A program made the translations under genes and the position numbers. This document shows positions 7,785-16,873 of a DNA stretch of 47,727 nucleotides, piece by piece (position 1 is the first letter of the stretch; every line of letters starts with the position of its first letter). The notes under the pieces were generated by a model. That model saw nothing but the letters and a program-made list of their open reading frames with translations. It made no database searches and was not told where the DNA came from. The DNA comes from Nitrospiraceae bacterium. Its GTDB lineage: Bacteria > Nitrospirota > Thermodesulfovibrionia > UBA6902. The DNA lies in the NCBI GenBank assembly GCA_003599275.1, contig QZJG01000017.1:1-47727 (forward strand), written 5' to 3'.

Positions 7785-9602
7785 TTAATCCAGTTCAAAT
7801 TTTTTCTGCCAGTCAATGTCGCCACTGAGCTCTTTCTGCTGTTTTTTATCAAGCAGAATATTTTCCATTATCAGGTAATCCATATTGGTACGCATAAAGC
7901 ACAAAAAAGCATCCTCCGGCGTACATACGATAGGTTCACCCCTTACATTAAAAGACGTATTAATAACGACGGCGCAGCCGTATTTCTCACTGAATTCAGA
8001 TATCATTTTGTGATATAGGGGATTGGTGTCCTTACTGACTGTCTGGATACGGGCCGAATAGTCGACGTGAGTAATTGCCGGAATGCTTGATCGTTTAACG
8101 TGTAATTTATCAAGCCCGAAACGACGTTGTTCTTCTTCCGTCATTGATATCCTTATTTCCTCTTTCACGGGGGCCACAAGAAGCATATAAGGGCTTTCAC
8201 TGTCTATATCAAAATAGTCTGAGACCTTTTCTTCGATTACTGAAGGAGCAAATGGCCTGAAACTTTCACGGAACTTTATTTTCAGGTTCATCGTTTCCTG
8301 CATTTGGGGAGAACGCGCATCTCCGATTATCGACCTCCCGCCAAGTGCCCTCGGGCCAAACTCCATGTGTCCCTGGAACCAGCCTATTACTTTTTCATCT
8401 GCTATTAAATCGGCAATTTTTACCGGGACTTCTTCATCTGCTAATTTGGTATAAGGAATAGCATTTTTTTCTAAATACCTGACGATATCACTGTTGTCAA
8501 ATTTCGGACCGAGATATGATCCGCGCTGAAGGTCTTTAATGCCATCCACGGTTCTGTTATTCTCTAAATATTGATACCATGCAAACAATGCCGCTCCGAG
8601 GGCATTCCCGGCATCGCCGGCAGAAGGCTGGATCCAGATTTTGTCGAAAATATGCTCCCGTAAAATTTTTCCATTGCCGACGCAGTTCAGCGCTACGCCT
8701 CCGCTAAGACAGAGGTTTTTCTGCCCGGTCACCTGACGAACGTGACGGGCCATTCGCAGCATTACCTCTTCGGTAACTTCCTGAACAGAGCGGGCAAGGT
8801 CCATCTCCCTTTGAGTCAGCGACGATTCCGGTTTTCTTCGAGGTCCGCCAAATAATTTGTCGAATTTACCGTTTGTCATCGTCAGGCCGACACAGTAATT
8901 GAAATAATCCATGTTTAATTTAAACGATCCGTCTTCTTTTAAATCCATCAATTCCGAAAGGATGGCATCCTTATATTTGGGTTCGCCGTAAGGGGCCAAC
9001 CCCATTACTTTATATTCGCCGGAATTGACTTTGAATCCTGTGTAGTAAGTAAACGCGGAATAAAGAAGGCCTAACGAATGAGGGAAATGCATCTCTGCAA
9101 GTATCCGGATATTATTGTCCTTGCCCACTCCATAACTTGTTGTGGCCCATTCTCCGACACCGTCCATAGTAAGAAAAGCCGCCTCCTGAAAAGGAGAAGG
9201 GAAAAAGGCGGCCGCCGCGTGTGACTCGTGGTGTTGTGTAAAAAGGATTTCCCCTTCATATCCAAGTTCTTTTTTAATGACTTCCTTCATCCAGAGTTTC
9301 TTTTTTATCCAGACAGGAATAGCTTTAATGAATGAATTAATGCCTGCGGGAGCATAAGCCAGGTATGTTTCCAGAATACGCTCGAACTTTAAAAACGGTT
9401 TGTCATAAAAAACGACATAGTCCAAATCCGTAATTGACAGATTATTATTCCGGAGGGCATACCGGACTGCATTTATAGGAAACGCTTGATCGTGTTTTAT
9501 TCTCGTAAATCGCTCTTCCTGCGCTGCAAATTCAAGTCTTCCATCTTTTACTAAGCAGGCAGCGCTGTCATGGTAAAAAGCTGAAATGCCGAGAATATTC
9601 AT
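7785..9602 (-). CDS. Carbamoyltransferase (NodU/CmcH/SxtI family)
   Basis: A 605-residue enzyme of the O-carbamoyltransferase family, which makes carbamoyl-adenylate from carbamoyl phosphate and ATP and passes the carbamoyl group to a hydroxyl. The N-terminal Kae1-like domain starts NILGISAFYHDSAACLV; the metal-binding cluster is QHHESHAAAAFFPSPF; SGGVALNCVGNGKI lies mid-protein. The C-terminal YrdC-like domain carries WFQGHMEFGPRALGGRSI and SFNVRGEPIVCTP. Full length. It is followed at 9 bp by the SxtJ gene and preceded, 79 bp away, by a methyltransferase on the same strand. Context suggests decoration of a glycan or secondary metabolite, but no acceptor-synthesis genes are in the window. 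Confidence 0.93.
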   Translation of the reverse strand: MNILGISAFYHDSAACLVKDGRLEFAAQEERFTRIKHDQAFPINAVRYALRNNNLSITDLDYVVFYDKPFLKFERILETYLAYAPAGINSFIKAIPVWIKKKLWMKEVIKKELGYEGEILFTQHHESHAAAAFFPSPFQEAAFLTMDGVGEWATTSYGVGKDNNIRILAEMHFPHSLGLLYSAFTYYTGFKVNSGEYKVMGLAPYGEPKYKDAILSELMDLKEDGSFKLNMDYFNYCVGLTMTNGKFDKLFGGPRRKPESSLTQREMDLARSVQEVTEEVMLRMARHVRQVTGQKNLCLSGGVALNCVGNGKILREHIFDKIWIQPSAGDAGNALGAALFAWYQYLENNRTVDGIKDLQRGSYLGPKFDNSDIVRYLEKNAIPYTKLADEEVPVKIADLIADEKVIGWFQGHMEFGPRALGGRSIIGDARSPQMQETMNLKIKFRESFRPFAPSVIEEKVSDYFDIDSESPYMLLVAPVKEEIRISMTEEEQRRFGLDKLHVKRSSIPAITHVDYSARIQTVSKDTNPLYHKMISEFSEKYGCAVVINTSFNVRGEPIVCTPEDAFLCFMRTNMDYLIMENILLDKKQQKELSGDIDWQKKFELD

Positions 9603-9681
9603 AAACTTTTTTATGATACCATAAATGGGAAGCAGGAATAAACAGGGGAAAATATAAAACTGTCCATGCTCAAGTGAGTAT

Positions 9682-10584
9682 CTACTCTTTCTTTCTTGAA
9701 AAAAACATGACCGTCCTGGTCAGCAAATCTTCTCTGACAAACCCCCTGGTTTTCAATTGACTTTCGATTGCTTCAGTCAAAAATTTCTCACCCTCGGTGG
9801 TGGTTTGTTCCTCAACAACCTCCATGTAAGTCCTGAAAATTTCCCTGTATTCATTTATTTTTAATTTGTTTAAATGAATGTTGACCGGGTATTTATTTTC
9901 CCTCAAATGGTCCCACGGAGGGACCCTGGATGAGGGCGCCTGGTCAGGGTGCAGCCAGTCAAGACAGATACCTCCCGAAATACTCGGGAACAGATGAATA
10001 TGAACAGCGGCAATGCCTGACGGTTTAAGTACACGGTTTACTTCTTTAACAGCGCCTTCGAGATTGTCGATATGCTGAAAAACCACATTGGAAAATATGA
10101 AATCAAAGCTGTTGGATTCGAATGTCATTTCGGTCGCATCCATTATTCTCGTATCGAGGTTATTGAACTCAATGTGTTTCCCGTACTCTTTGGAGAGTTC
10201 TCTAAAGAACTTTTTATCGAACAGAAAATACCGGAAAAGCGACTTTACTGCACGTTCAAGTCCATTGACCTTGATAATTTTCAATAAAATCGAGGAGGTC
10301 ATCGTATAAGTGGGAACATCGATATCTATACCGGTGACTCTGGCGCCACCGGCATGGAACAGGGCCACCTGTTTGGCAAGCTGTCCGCAACCGATATCAA
10401 GAATTCTCGCTTTCCCGACTGAAATACCGACATATTTATCCAGATACCCTGACAGACGGTTATGATGCATAATGGTTTTTTTGGCGTCTGCAAAGCCCTT
10501 TTCCCTGTATCCGTTATATAAATAACGGTACGAGTCAAGCTTACTGAATAATGGCAACCCTTTTTTGCTCATAACTGTTTTCAT
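9682..10584 (-). CDS. SAM-dependent class I methyltransferase
   Basis: A 300-residue cytosolic enzyme. SAM-binding motif I is ARILDIGCGQLAKQVALF (about 59-76), followed by VTGIDID (motif II acidic end), NLDTRIMDATEM (motif III) and FDFIFSNVVFQHIDN with RVLKPSGIAAVHIHL (motifs IV to VI). This is the Methyltransf_11-type pattern, but the long insert between motif II and III (YTMTSSILLKIIKVNGLE) and the C-terminal half are not diagnostic of a substrate. The start ATG has a clear AAAGGAAC Shine-Dalgarno. It precedes the carbamoyltransferase and probably belongs to the same modification pathway. A 50-bp gap separates it from the divergent MtrA-like gene. Confidence 0.88.
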   Translation of the reverse strand: MKTVMSKKGLPLFSKLDSYRYLYNGYREKGFADAKKTIMHHNRLSGYLDKYVGISVGKARILDIGCGQLAKQVALFHAGGARVTGIDIDVPTYTMTSSILLKIIKVNGLERAVKSLFRYFLFDKKFFRELSKEYGKHIEFNNLDTRIMDATEMTFESNSFDFIFSNVVFQHIDNLEGAVKEVNRVLKPSGIAAVHIHLFPSISGGICLDWLHPDQAPSSRVPPWDHLRENKYPVNIHLNKLKINEYREIFRTYMEVVEEQTTTEGEKFLTEAIESQLKTRGFVREDLLTRTVMFFSRKKE

Positions 10585-10634
10585 GTCGTGGTTCCTTTGG
10601 ATATTACCCGTTTTTTATTTCAGAAAAGCCTTAT

Positions 10635-11891
10635 ATGAAAAACAATTATATTATACCTGTACAGGCTGAATTAATTCTATTCATTCCGGGGATAGAGTTG
10701 ATGTTTTATATTTCCATCATTCATAATAGCTGCATGAATCCCACATTCAGGAAAGTCCATTCGGAAATCCAGAGAGGCATGAAGCTCTCCAGGTGCAGGA
10801 AGTGCGGCTGCATGAGAGGCACTCTGGCAAATCTCAAGGCGTCCCTCCCATTATTGAAAATGAAAGATGCGGGGGAGCTGCTGCAAAGTGTTGATGAATG
10901 GTCTGAACAGCTCGAACCCCAGGCATATCCGTGCTTCGGATGCAAATACTGCATCCCGCCCGAGGCAATGACCATCCTCACCACAAAATATCCTGCGCTG
11001 GCATCATCGACACTTTCAACCTGTGAGATAAAAGTCAGTGATAATACATGGCCATGTGTTGAAGGGGAATATACTGTTCTCGACAAAACGGCCCCGGTGG
11101 CTGTCTCCACACTCGCGAGCGTTGAGCTCGAAGAAAAACTGGCAAAGCTCAAACCCTCCGGGCTATGTATTGTCGGCAAGACCGAGACGGAAAACATCGG
11201 CATTGACAAGATCGTAAAGAACGTCATCTCTAACCCCGCCATAAGCTTTTTGATATTAGCGGGGGAAGATACTGCAGGGCATCAAAGCGGCAGGACGCTT
11301 TTGGCATTATGGGAAAACGGCGTAGATAAAGACATGCGCGTAATCGGCTCCAAAGGCAGACGCCCTATCCTGAAAAATGTGACATCTTCTGAGGTGAATG
11401 CCTTCCGCAAACAGGTCATGATAAAAGACATGATAGGTTCGGTTGATACAAGGGCAATTGCAAAGACGGTAAAAGAGCTTTCACTGAAAGCAGTCCCTGC
11501 GAAGGCAGCATCAGGCTGCGGATGCAGCGGCAAATGCAACACTCAACAACCTGCTGTCAAAGCTGCTGTCAGTTTATCAATAAAGAAGCCTGTTGCAGCC
11601 ATTCCCAAAGTTACGGCAACGGAGCACGGCAAAAATGTAAAGCTGGACAAGGCGGGTTATTTCGTCATCATTCCGTCAAAGGAGAACGGGAACATCCTTA
11701 TCGAACACTATTCTTACGACAACAAACTGCTGAGAAAGATAGAGGGCAAAACCGGGCGTGACATCTACTTCACAATAATCAACAACGCCTGGGTTACGGA
11801 ATTAAGCCATGCGGCTTACCTCGGTAAAGAACTCGCGAGGGCGGAGCTGTCCATCAAAAAAGGTTTCAAGTTCGTCCAGGACGGGGCGTAA
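10635..11891 (+). CDS. MtrA-like (tetrahydromethanopterin S-methyltransferase subunit A-type) protein with DUF4346
   Basis: A 418-residue protein. Residues about 139-260 match the cytoplasmic domain of methanogen MtrA: WPCVEGEYTV, VAVSTLAS, GKTETENIGIDKIVKNVISN, FLILAGEDTAGHQSGR and FRKQVMIKDMI. His216 in TAGHQSG aligns with the corrinoid axial-ligand His84 of MtrA. The C-terminal part (about 333-415) looks like DUF4346. Cysteines cluster at 54/57/59 (CRKCGC), 100/103/106 (CFGCKYC) and SGCGCSGKC near 300, suggesting metal or Fe-S binding. No MtrA membrane anchor is seen. Start is uncertain: ATG 10635, 10701 (after GGGGATAG) or 10734 are possible. It stands alone before parA, with no other mtr gene nearby. 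Function in bacteria is unproven; a corrinoid methyl-carrier role is inference. Confidence 0.75.
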   Translation: MKNNYIIPVQAELILFIPGIELMFYISIIHNSCMNPTFRKVHSEIQRGMKLSRCRKCGCMRGTLANLKASLPLLKMKDAGELLQSVDEWSEQLEPQAYPCFGCKYCIPPEAMTILTTKYPALASSTLSTCEIKVSDNTWPCVEGEYTVLDKTAPVAVSTLASVELEEKLAKLKPSGLCIVGKTETENIGIDKIVKNVISNPAISFLILAGEDTAGHQSGRTLLALWENGVDKDMRVIGSKGRRPILKNVTSSEVNAFRKQVMIKDMIGSVDTRAIAKTVKELSLKAVPAKAASGCGCSGKCNTQQPAVKAAVSLSIKKPVAAIPKVTATEHGKNVKLDKAGYFVIIPSKENGNILIEHYSYDNKLLRKIEGKTGRDIYFTIINNAWVTELSHAAYLGKELARAELSIKKGFKFVQDGA

Positions 11892-12012
11892 AATAATTCA
11901 ATTATTAAGAATTACGAATGAAAAATCAAGGAATACTTTATTCTGATTTTATCTTCCACAATTCTTAATTCCTAATTTATAATTTTTAATTTCCTGATTC
12001 TTGATTATTGTT
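11892..12012. repeat. AT-rich intergenic stretch with inverted repeats
   Basis: Very AT-rich spacer between the MtrA-like gene and parA. It contains ATTAAGAATTACG and, about 50 bp on, CAATTCTTAATTCC, plus near-repeats of AATTCCTAATTTATAATTTT and CTGATTCTTGATTATTG. The composition differs from the flanking genes and resembles dispersed low-complexity filler. No clear promoter or Shine-Dalgarno for parA could be picked out. Confidence 0.4.
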
Positions 12013-12786
12013 ATGGGCAAAATAACCGCAGTGGCCAACCAGAAGGGCGGCGTCGGCAAAACAACCACGGCCATCAATACGGCCGCCTCGCTCGCAGCCT
12101 CCGGAAAACGTGTGCTTCTCATTGACACTGACCCGCAGGGGAATTCGTCAAGCGGGCTCGGCATAGACAAGGACAACCTGAGCGGAAGCCTCTATGATCT
12201 TTATACCGGCTCAAAGAACATAGACGAAATCATCATGGATACAAGTCTTCCCTCTCTCATGATTATACCTTCCAATATAGAGCTTATCGGGGCCGAACTC
12301 GAGCTTTCAGCGAAGGACGGCAGGGAGACGTTCCTGAAAAATTCCCTTGAGACAATCAGGCATCAATATGACTACATACTCATCGATTGTCCTCCGTCAC
12401 TCAGCCTCCTGACCCTGAATGCGCTTGTCGCTGCGGACACACTGCTCGTTCCCATGCAGTGCGAATATTACGCACTTGAAGGAATAAGCATGCTGCTCAG
12501 GACCTTCAATCTTATAAAAGACTCCTTTAACCCGTCACTTGAAATAGAGGGGATACTGCTCACCATGTTTGACGGAAGGAATTCCCTCGCCAATCAGGTC
12601 TCCGATGAATTAAAGAAGCACTTCGGCGATAAGGTTTACAAAACACTGATACCGCGAAATGTGACCCTTGCCGAGGCCCCAAGCCACGGCAAACCTGTTA
12701 TACTGTATGACGTCCGCTCAAAGGGCGCACAGAGTTACCTCGAACTTGCAAAGGAGATATTGGGAAATGAAACCAGCGCTGGGTAA
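12013..12786 (+). CDS. parA: Chromosome-partitioning ATPase ParA/Soj
   Basis: A 257-residue deviant Walker ATPase of the MinD/ParA class that positions ParB-parS complexes. Walker A is KGGVGKTTTAIN at about 11-22 with the signature first Lys, the A' motif is LLIDTDPQGN, and Walker B is YDYILIDCPPSL; the C-terminus is the usual short form. The frame can be extended to a TTG at 12001, but ATG 12013 gives the canonical start MGKITAVANQKGG, so I use it; neither has a good Shine-Dalgarno. The 3' end overlaps parB by 20 nt. It is a chromosomal Soj type by length, lacking the N-terminal HTH of plasmid ParA. Confidence 0.96.
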   Translation: MGKITAVANQKGGVGKTTTAINTAASLAASGKRVLLIDTDPQGNSSSGLGIDKDNLSGSLYDLYTGSKNIDEIIMDTSLPSLMIIPSNIELIGAELELSAKDGRETFLKNSLETIRHQYDYILIDCPPSLSLLTLNALVAADTLLVPMQCEYYALEGISMLLRTFNLIKDSFNPSLEIEGILLTMFDGRNSLANQVSDELKKHFGDKVYKTLIPRNVTLAEAPSHGKPVILYDVRSKGAQSYLELAKEILGNETSAG

Positions 12787-13612
12787 AGGCCTCTCGGCCC
12801 TGATACCCGATAAAGGGAAGGGGAAAGCGGGCGAGATACTTGAGTTAAGTACAAACGCGGTCATGCCGAACGAGTATCAGCCGCGAAGGTCCTTCAACGA
12901 TGCAGCGCTGAACGAGCTTGTTGCCTCGATAAAAGAAAAAGGCGTGATCCAGCCTGTAATCGTCAGGAAGATAGCGGACGGCTCTTATCAACTGATTGCG
13001 GGGGAAAGAAGGTGGAGGGCCTCCAGGATGGCGGGCCTTGCCAGCATCCCCGCTATTGTAAAAGAGGCGGCCCCTGAAGATGCGCTCGAACTTGCTTTAA
13101 TAGAGAATATCCAGAGAGAAGACCTGAATCCCCTTGAAACTGCTGAAGCGTTTCACCGGCTCATAAACGATTTCAGCCTGACGCACGACGACATTTCAAA
13201 AAAGGTCGGGAAAGACCGCGCAACAGTGACCAATTACCTCAGGATACTCAAACTGCCATTTGAGATCAAGCAATGGCTTGCGGAAGGCTCTCTGAGCATA
13301 GGCCATGCGAAGGCACTGCTTCAGGCAGACAACCCGAAGCTTCAGATCGAGATCGCCGGCAAGGTAATAAAACACGGTTTGAGCGTAAGAGAGACGGAGG
13401 GACTATGCAGGAAAGGTCCTTCAGTTAAAATTCAGGCCTCAAAAATAAAGATCAGAGACCCACAGATAGCCTCGCTCGAAGAAAAAATGATGCACAGCCT
13501 CGGCACAAAAGTCCGCCTCATCCACAAGTCCAACAAAAAAGGCGGGAAGATAGAGATCGACTATTATTCCCTCGAAGAACTGGACCGGCTGCTTGAGATA
13601 TTGTCAGGCTGA
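12767..13612 (+). CDS. parB: Chromosome-partitioning protein ParB/Spo0J
   Basis: A 281-residue centromere-binding CTPase. The start ATG 12767 sits 9 nt after AAGGAGAT and gives MKPALGKGLSALIP, the canonical ParB N-terminus; the frame is open further upstream but that part is parA overlap. The ParB/sulfiredoxin-like N-domain has the CTP-binding motifs GVIQPVIVR and AGERRWRAS, then ALIENIQREDLNPLETA. The HTH region reads DISKKVGKDRATVTNYLRILKLP, and the C-terminus has the dimerisation module KGGKIEIDYYSLEELDRLLEIL. Translationally coupled to parA. No parS-like 16-mer was identified with confidence in the window. Confidence 0.96.
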   Translation: MKPALGKGLSALIPDKGKGKAGEILELSTNAVMPNEYQPRRSFNDAALNELVASIKEKGVIQPVIVRKIADGSYQLIAGERRWRASRMAGLASIPAIVKEAAPEDALELALIENIQREDLNPLETAEAFHRLINDFSLTHDDISKKVGKDRATVTNYLRILKLPFEIKQWLAEGSLSIGHAKALLQADNPKLQIEIAGKVIKHGLSVRETEGLCRKGPSVKIQASKIKIRDPQIASLEEKMMHSLGTKVRLIHKSNKKGGKIEIDYYSLEELDRLLEILSG

Positions 13613-13629
13613 AAATTACAAGCCACTGA

Positions 13630-14166
13630 TCACCCGATTGCATCAAACGCGCGGACGATCCTCTTTTCCCTCTCAACCCTGTTTACCGGCAATTCCCTGA
13701 ACTCTGTTTGCGCCATTAAAACAACGAGCTGTTCTTTCGAAGGGATTGCCGCCGGACTTTCACCGATTACATTCCCTGAAACAGTGTCGAGCACAATCGC
13801 ATCCATACCGTCCGTTATGACCGTAAAGGGTATCTGATAAGATTCAAGCAGGCGCGCACACGCAAGTGCATGTCTTTCCCTTGATACCACTGCGTCTGCG
13901 GAACATATTATCGAGACAAGCCTCATGCAATCGATGCTGATAACGATATCAACTTTTGATTTTGCCGTTTCACCGTCGACCGTAACGTCAAATTCCCTGT
14001 CGGTCTCAAGCTCGCTGTCCGAGTAGCCTTTCGCCTCAATTAAAAAACTTTCAACAATATGCTTCACCGACATCAGGTCAGAATGGGCGTTTCCAGCTTC
14101 ATCTTTTAAAAGTGATTCGATCGCCTCGTTTCTGTCGTTAAATCCTTCAGGCAGTTTATATTCCAT
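13630..14166 (-). CDS. HsdR N-terminal-domain-like protein, standalone
   Basis: A 178-residue protein resembling the small proteins with a type I restriction enzyme R N-terminal fold (HSDR_N_2). Visible parallels are KHIVESFLIEAKGY, ELETDREFDV ... KSKVDIVISID, and RHALACARLLESYQIPFTVITDG, which corresponds to the family's segment ending in TNG/TDG. The nuclease E-x-K expected after the VDIV strand is not there (LVSIICSAD), so it is probably not an active PD-(D/E)xK nuclease. No HsdM or HsdS is near, and it is not a restriction locus. It lies 19 bp upstream of the aconitase stop (gene order aconitase, then this gene, on the minus strand), so the two may be co-transcribed. Function unknown. Confidence 0.65.
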   Translation of the reverse strand: MEYKLPEGFNDRNEAIESLLKDEAGNAHSDLMSVKHIVESFLIEAKGYSDSELETDREFDVTVDGETAKSKVDIVISIDCMRLVSIICSADAVVSRERHALACARLLESYQIPFTVITDGMDAIVLDTVSGNVIGESPAAIPSKEQLVVLMAQTEFRELPVNRVEREKRIVRAFDAIG

Positions 14167-14185
14167 TTCTGTCTTTCAGCCTCTA

Positions 14186-16108
14186 TCAGGGCTTCTCCCG
14201 TTTTACGCAATTCAGCAACCCGCCGGCGAGTATTATCTTTCTCTGTCTCTCGCTCAATCCATGTTCCGCTTTGTATGTCTCTCCCGTTTTGAGATTTTTA
14301 AACGTGACCTCTGACGATTCCCTGACATCTTTTGCGAGGGAATAGAATTCCAGTTCGGTATCCTGATTAATGGAATCGTAAACGTCCGGAGAAACTGTCA
14401 GCGGGAGGATACCGAAATTTATCAGGTTGTCCTTATGGATGCGGGCGAAGGATTTTGCGAGCACTACTTTAATACCGAGATACATCGGCGCAAGCGCTGC
14501 ATGCTCCCTGCTCGATCCCTGACCGTAGTTAATGCCGCCGATGACAATTCCGCTGCCGGATGATTTTGCCCGGCCCGGAAATGTTGTGTCCACCTTTGAA
14601 AATACAAATTCGGATATCGCAGGGATATTTGATCTCAGAGGCAGGATCTTTGCGCCTGCCGGCATAATGTCATCGGTAGTGATGTTGTCGCCCACTTTCA
14701 GAATGACCTTTGCCTTTAATGATTCCTCAAGGGCGCTTCTGACCGGCAAGGGCTTTATATTGGGGCCCCTTTCCACCGTCACCTTTTCAGGCTCTTTTGA
14801 AGGAGGCACTATCATGGAGTCGTCTATAACGAACTCATCCGGCAGGGTGACAGTAAAAGACTCCTTCATAAAATCACGCGGGTCGGTTATTCTCCCTGTA
14901 ATTGCGGACACCGCTGCCGTCAACGGACTGCAGAGATAAACCTGGTCGTTGGCGGTCCCGCTCCTGCCGGGAAAATTTCTGTTGAAGGTCCTGAGGGAGA
15001 CGGTCCCGGTTGCCGGGGCCTGTCCCATGCCGATGCACGGACCGCATGCGCTCTCCATGATTCTCACGCCTGCCGCTATCATGTTCGACAGGGCGCCGTT
15101 TTCGGTTATCATCCTGAGGGCCTGCCTCGATCCGGGACTTATCGTCAGGCTCACGTCCCGGTGTATTTTATAGTCCCGGAGTATCTGCGCTGCAAGCATG
15201 AGATCGGAATATGAAGAATTGACGCAGCTTCCGATGCACACCTGTCTTACCGGAATCCCTTCGACGTCTTTTACCCGCTTTACATTGTCGGGACTTGACG
15301 GGGCCGCAATCAGAGGCTCAAGCGCATCGAGGTCTATAATTATCTCTTCGTCATAAACTGCGTCGGCATCCGGCAGGAGCTCTGTCCAGTCTGCCTCCCG
15401 TTTTTGCGCTTTGAAAAATGCCTTTGTCTGCTCATCCGAAGGGAATATCGAGGACGTTGCCCCAAGTTCCGCCCCCATGTTGGTTATCGTCGCCCTTTCC
15501 GGCACTGTGAGTTCCCTTAGTCCGTCACCGGCGTATTCCATTATTTTCCCTACGCCGCCTTTTACGGTAAGCCTCCTGAGGACTTCGAGAATTATGTCCT
15601 TTGCAGCGACCCCTGTCCGGCATGTGCCCTTCAAAATGACGCGCATTACTTTAGGCATCACCATATAGAAAGGCTCTCCCGCCATAGCGAGGGCAACGTT
15701 CAGTCCTCCCGCGCCTATGGCAAGCATCCCGACGGCCCCGGCATTAGGAGTATGGCTGTCCGAGCCGAGGAGCGTCTGTCCGGGTCTTGCGAATCTTTCG
15801 AGATGGACCTGATGGCAGATGCCGTTGCCGGGCCTTGAAAAATAAAGCCCGTATTTTGCCGCTATCGTCTGAAGGAACCTGTGGTCGTCCGCATTTTCAA
15901 AACCCGTCTGGAGCGTATTATGGTCTATGTAACTTACCGAAAGCTTTGTCTTTACCTTCGGTATCCCCATAGCCTCGAACTCAAGGTACGCCATAGTGCC
16001 CGTAGCATCCTGGGTCAAAGTCTGGTCAATTGATATCGCAATCTCCTCACCGGGTTCCATATTTCCCGATACAAGATGTGATGCTATCAGCTTCTGCGCT
16101 ATGTTCAT
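14186..16108 (-). CDS. Aconitate hydratase
   Basis: A 640-residue 4Fe-4S aconitase interconverting citrate and isocitrate in the TCA cycle. Cluster cysteines appear in VCIGSCVNSSYSDL and ESACGPCIGMGQAP, and substrate/active-site stretches in LLGSDSHTPNAGAVGM, NRNFPGRSG, GDNITTDDIMPAGAKILPLRSNI and the swivel-domain GGINYGQGSSREHAALAP. Length fits the compact (about 640-650) bacterial/archaeal form rather than the 890-residue AcnA. The frame opens at 16150, but the ATG at 16108 (MNIAQKLIASHL) has AAAGGAG 8 nt upstream and matches the family N-terminus. Downstream is the HsdR-N-like gene. Confidence 0.95.
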   Translation of the reverse strand: MNIAQKLIASHLVSGNMEPGEEIAISIDQTLTQDATGTMAYLEFEAMGIPKVKTKLSVSYIDHNTLQTGFENADDHRFLQTIAAKYGLYFSRPGNGICHQVHLERFARPGQTLLGSDSHTPNAGAVGMLAIGAGGLNVALAMAGEPFYMVMPKVMRVILKGTCRTGVAAKDIILEVLRRLTVKGGVGKIMEYAGDGLRELTVPERATITNMGAELGATSSIFPSDEQTKAFFKAQKREADWTELLPDADAVYDEEIIIDLDALEPLIAAPSSPDNVKRVKDVEGIPVRQVCIGSCVNSSYSDLMLAAQILRDYKIHRDVSLTISPGSRQALRMITENGALSNMIAAGVRIMESACGPCIGMGQAPATGTVSLRTFNRNFPGRSGTANDQVYLCSPLTAAVSAITGRITDPRDFMKESFTVTLPDEFVIDDSMIVPPSKEPEKVTVERGPNIKPLPVRSALEESLKAKVILKVGDNITTDDIMPAGAKILPLRSNIPAISEFVFSKVDTTFPGRAKSSGSGIVIGGINYGQGSSREHAALAPMYLGIKVVLAKSFARIHKDNLINFGILPLTVSPDVYDSINQDTELEFYSLAKDVRESSEVTFKNLKTGETYKAEHGLSERQRKIILAGGLLNCVKREKP

Positions 16109-16240
16109 GTAGTCAACTCCTTTGGGACCTTCGGTATTTTTTACAGACATAAAACCTTTCTAATTTAACATAACCGGAGATTTTTTCAGCAGCCGGTAAT
16201 ACTCAAATCCGGACAGGGGATTGTCATTTGCGGCCCTTCG

Positions 16241-16873
16241 CTACACCAGACTGTTCTTTACTGCATAGTGTGTCAGCTCGGCGTTGTTTTTCATTCCCAT
16301 CTTCCCGAGAATACGGGTACGATAGGTGCTTACGGTTTTCACGCTCAATGACAGTTCTTCCGATATCTGCGTTGCCGTCTTTCCGGAGGCGATCATGCAC
16401 AATACCTGATACTCACGATTGGAAAGATCTTCATGTGGCAGTTTCTCAAGATCAATCCCTATCGCGGACGCCAGTTTCTCGGCAATTGACGCGGTGACAT
16501 ATTTACCGCCGCCGCGTGAAACTTTTCTTATGGCCCTGATCAGCTCTTCCGGCGCGCTTTCTTTTGTAAGATACCCGGCGGCGCCGGTCTTTAAGGCGCG
16601 CACGGCATACTGCTCCTCAGGATATACGCTTAAAATAATAACGGGGACCTTCGGCTTTTCCTGTTTCAACTGTTTCAGAATATCAAGACCGCTCCTGCCC
16701 GGCATGGATATATCCATAAGTACCAGGTCATAATTATTTTTATATACCTTTTCCAATGCCTCCTGTCCGTTACATGCCTCTTCAACAGCGTATTTGTCCG
16801 AAGTTTCCAGGAGGATCTGTCTGATCCCTTTACGTACAATTGCATGATCGTCGACTATAAGGATATTTATCAA
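16241..16873 (-). CDS. NarL/FixJ-family response regulator
   Basis: A 210-residue two-component regulator. The receiver domain (1-120) has acidic pocket Asp8/Asp9 in LIVDDHAI, phosphoacceptor Asp54 in LVLMDISMPG, and Lys in GYLTKESAPEELI. The C-terminal LuxR-type HTH (about 145-210) reads LSNREYQVLCMIASGKTATQISEELSLSVKTVSTYRTRILGKM. The start is a TTG at 16871-16873 overlapping the kinase stop (TTGA), with GGAGC 7 nt upstream, so it is translationally coupled to the kinase gene in front. Target genes cannot be told from the window. Confidence 0.95.
   Translation of the reverse strand: MINILIVDDHAIVRKGIRQILLETSDKYAVEEACNGQEALEKVYKNNYDLVLMDISMPGRSGLDILKQLKQEKPKVPVIILSVYPEEQYAVRALKTGAAGYLTKESAPEELIRAIRKVSRGGGKYVTASIAEKLASAIGIDLEKLPHEDLSNREYQVLCMIASGKTATQISEELSLSVKTVSTYRTRILGKMGMKNNAELTHYAVKNSLV

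Noticed and set aside
10635..11891. Methanogenesis or methanogen-type energy genes
   Set aside because: Only an MtrA-like domain is present, with no other mtr, mcr or fwd genes nearby.
13630..14166. Type I restriction-modification locus
   Set aside because: No HsdM or HsdS, the helicase part is missing, and catalytic residues are lost.
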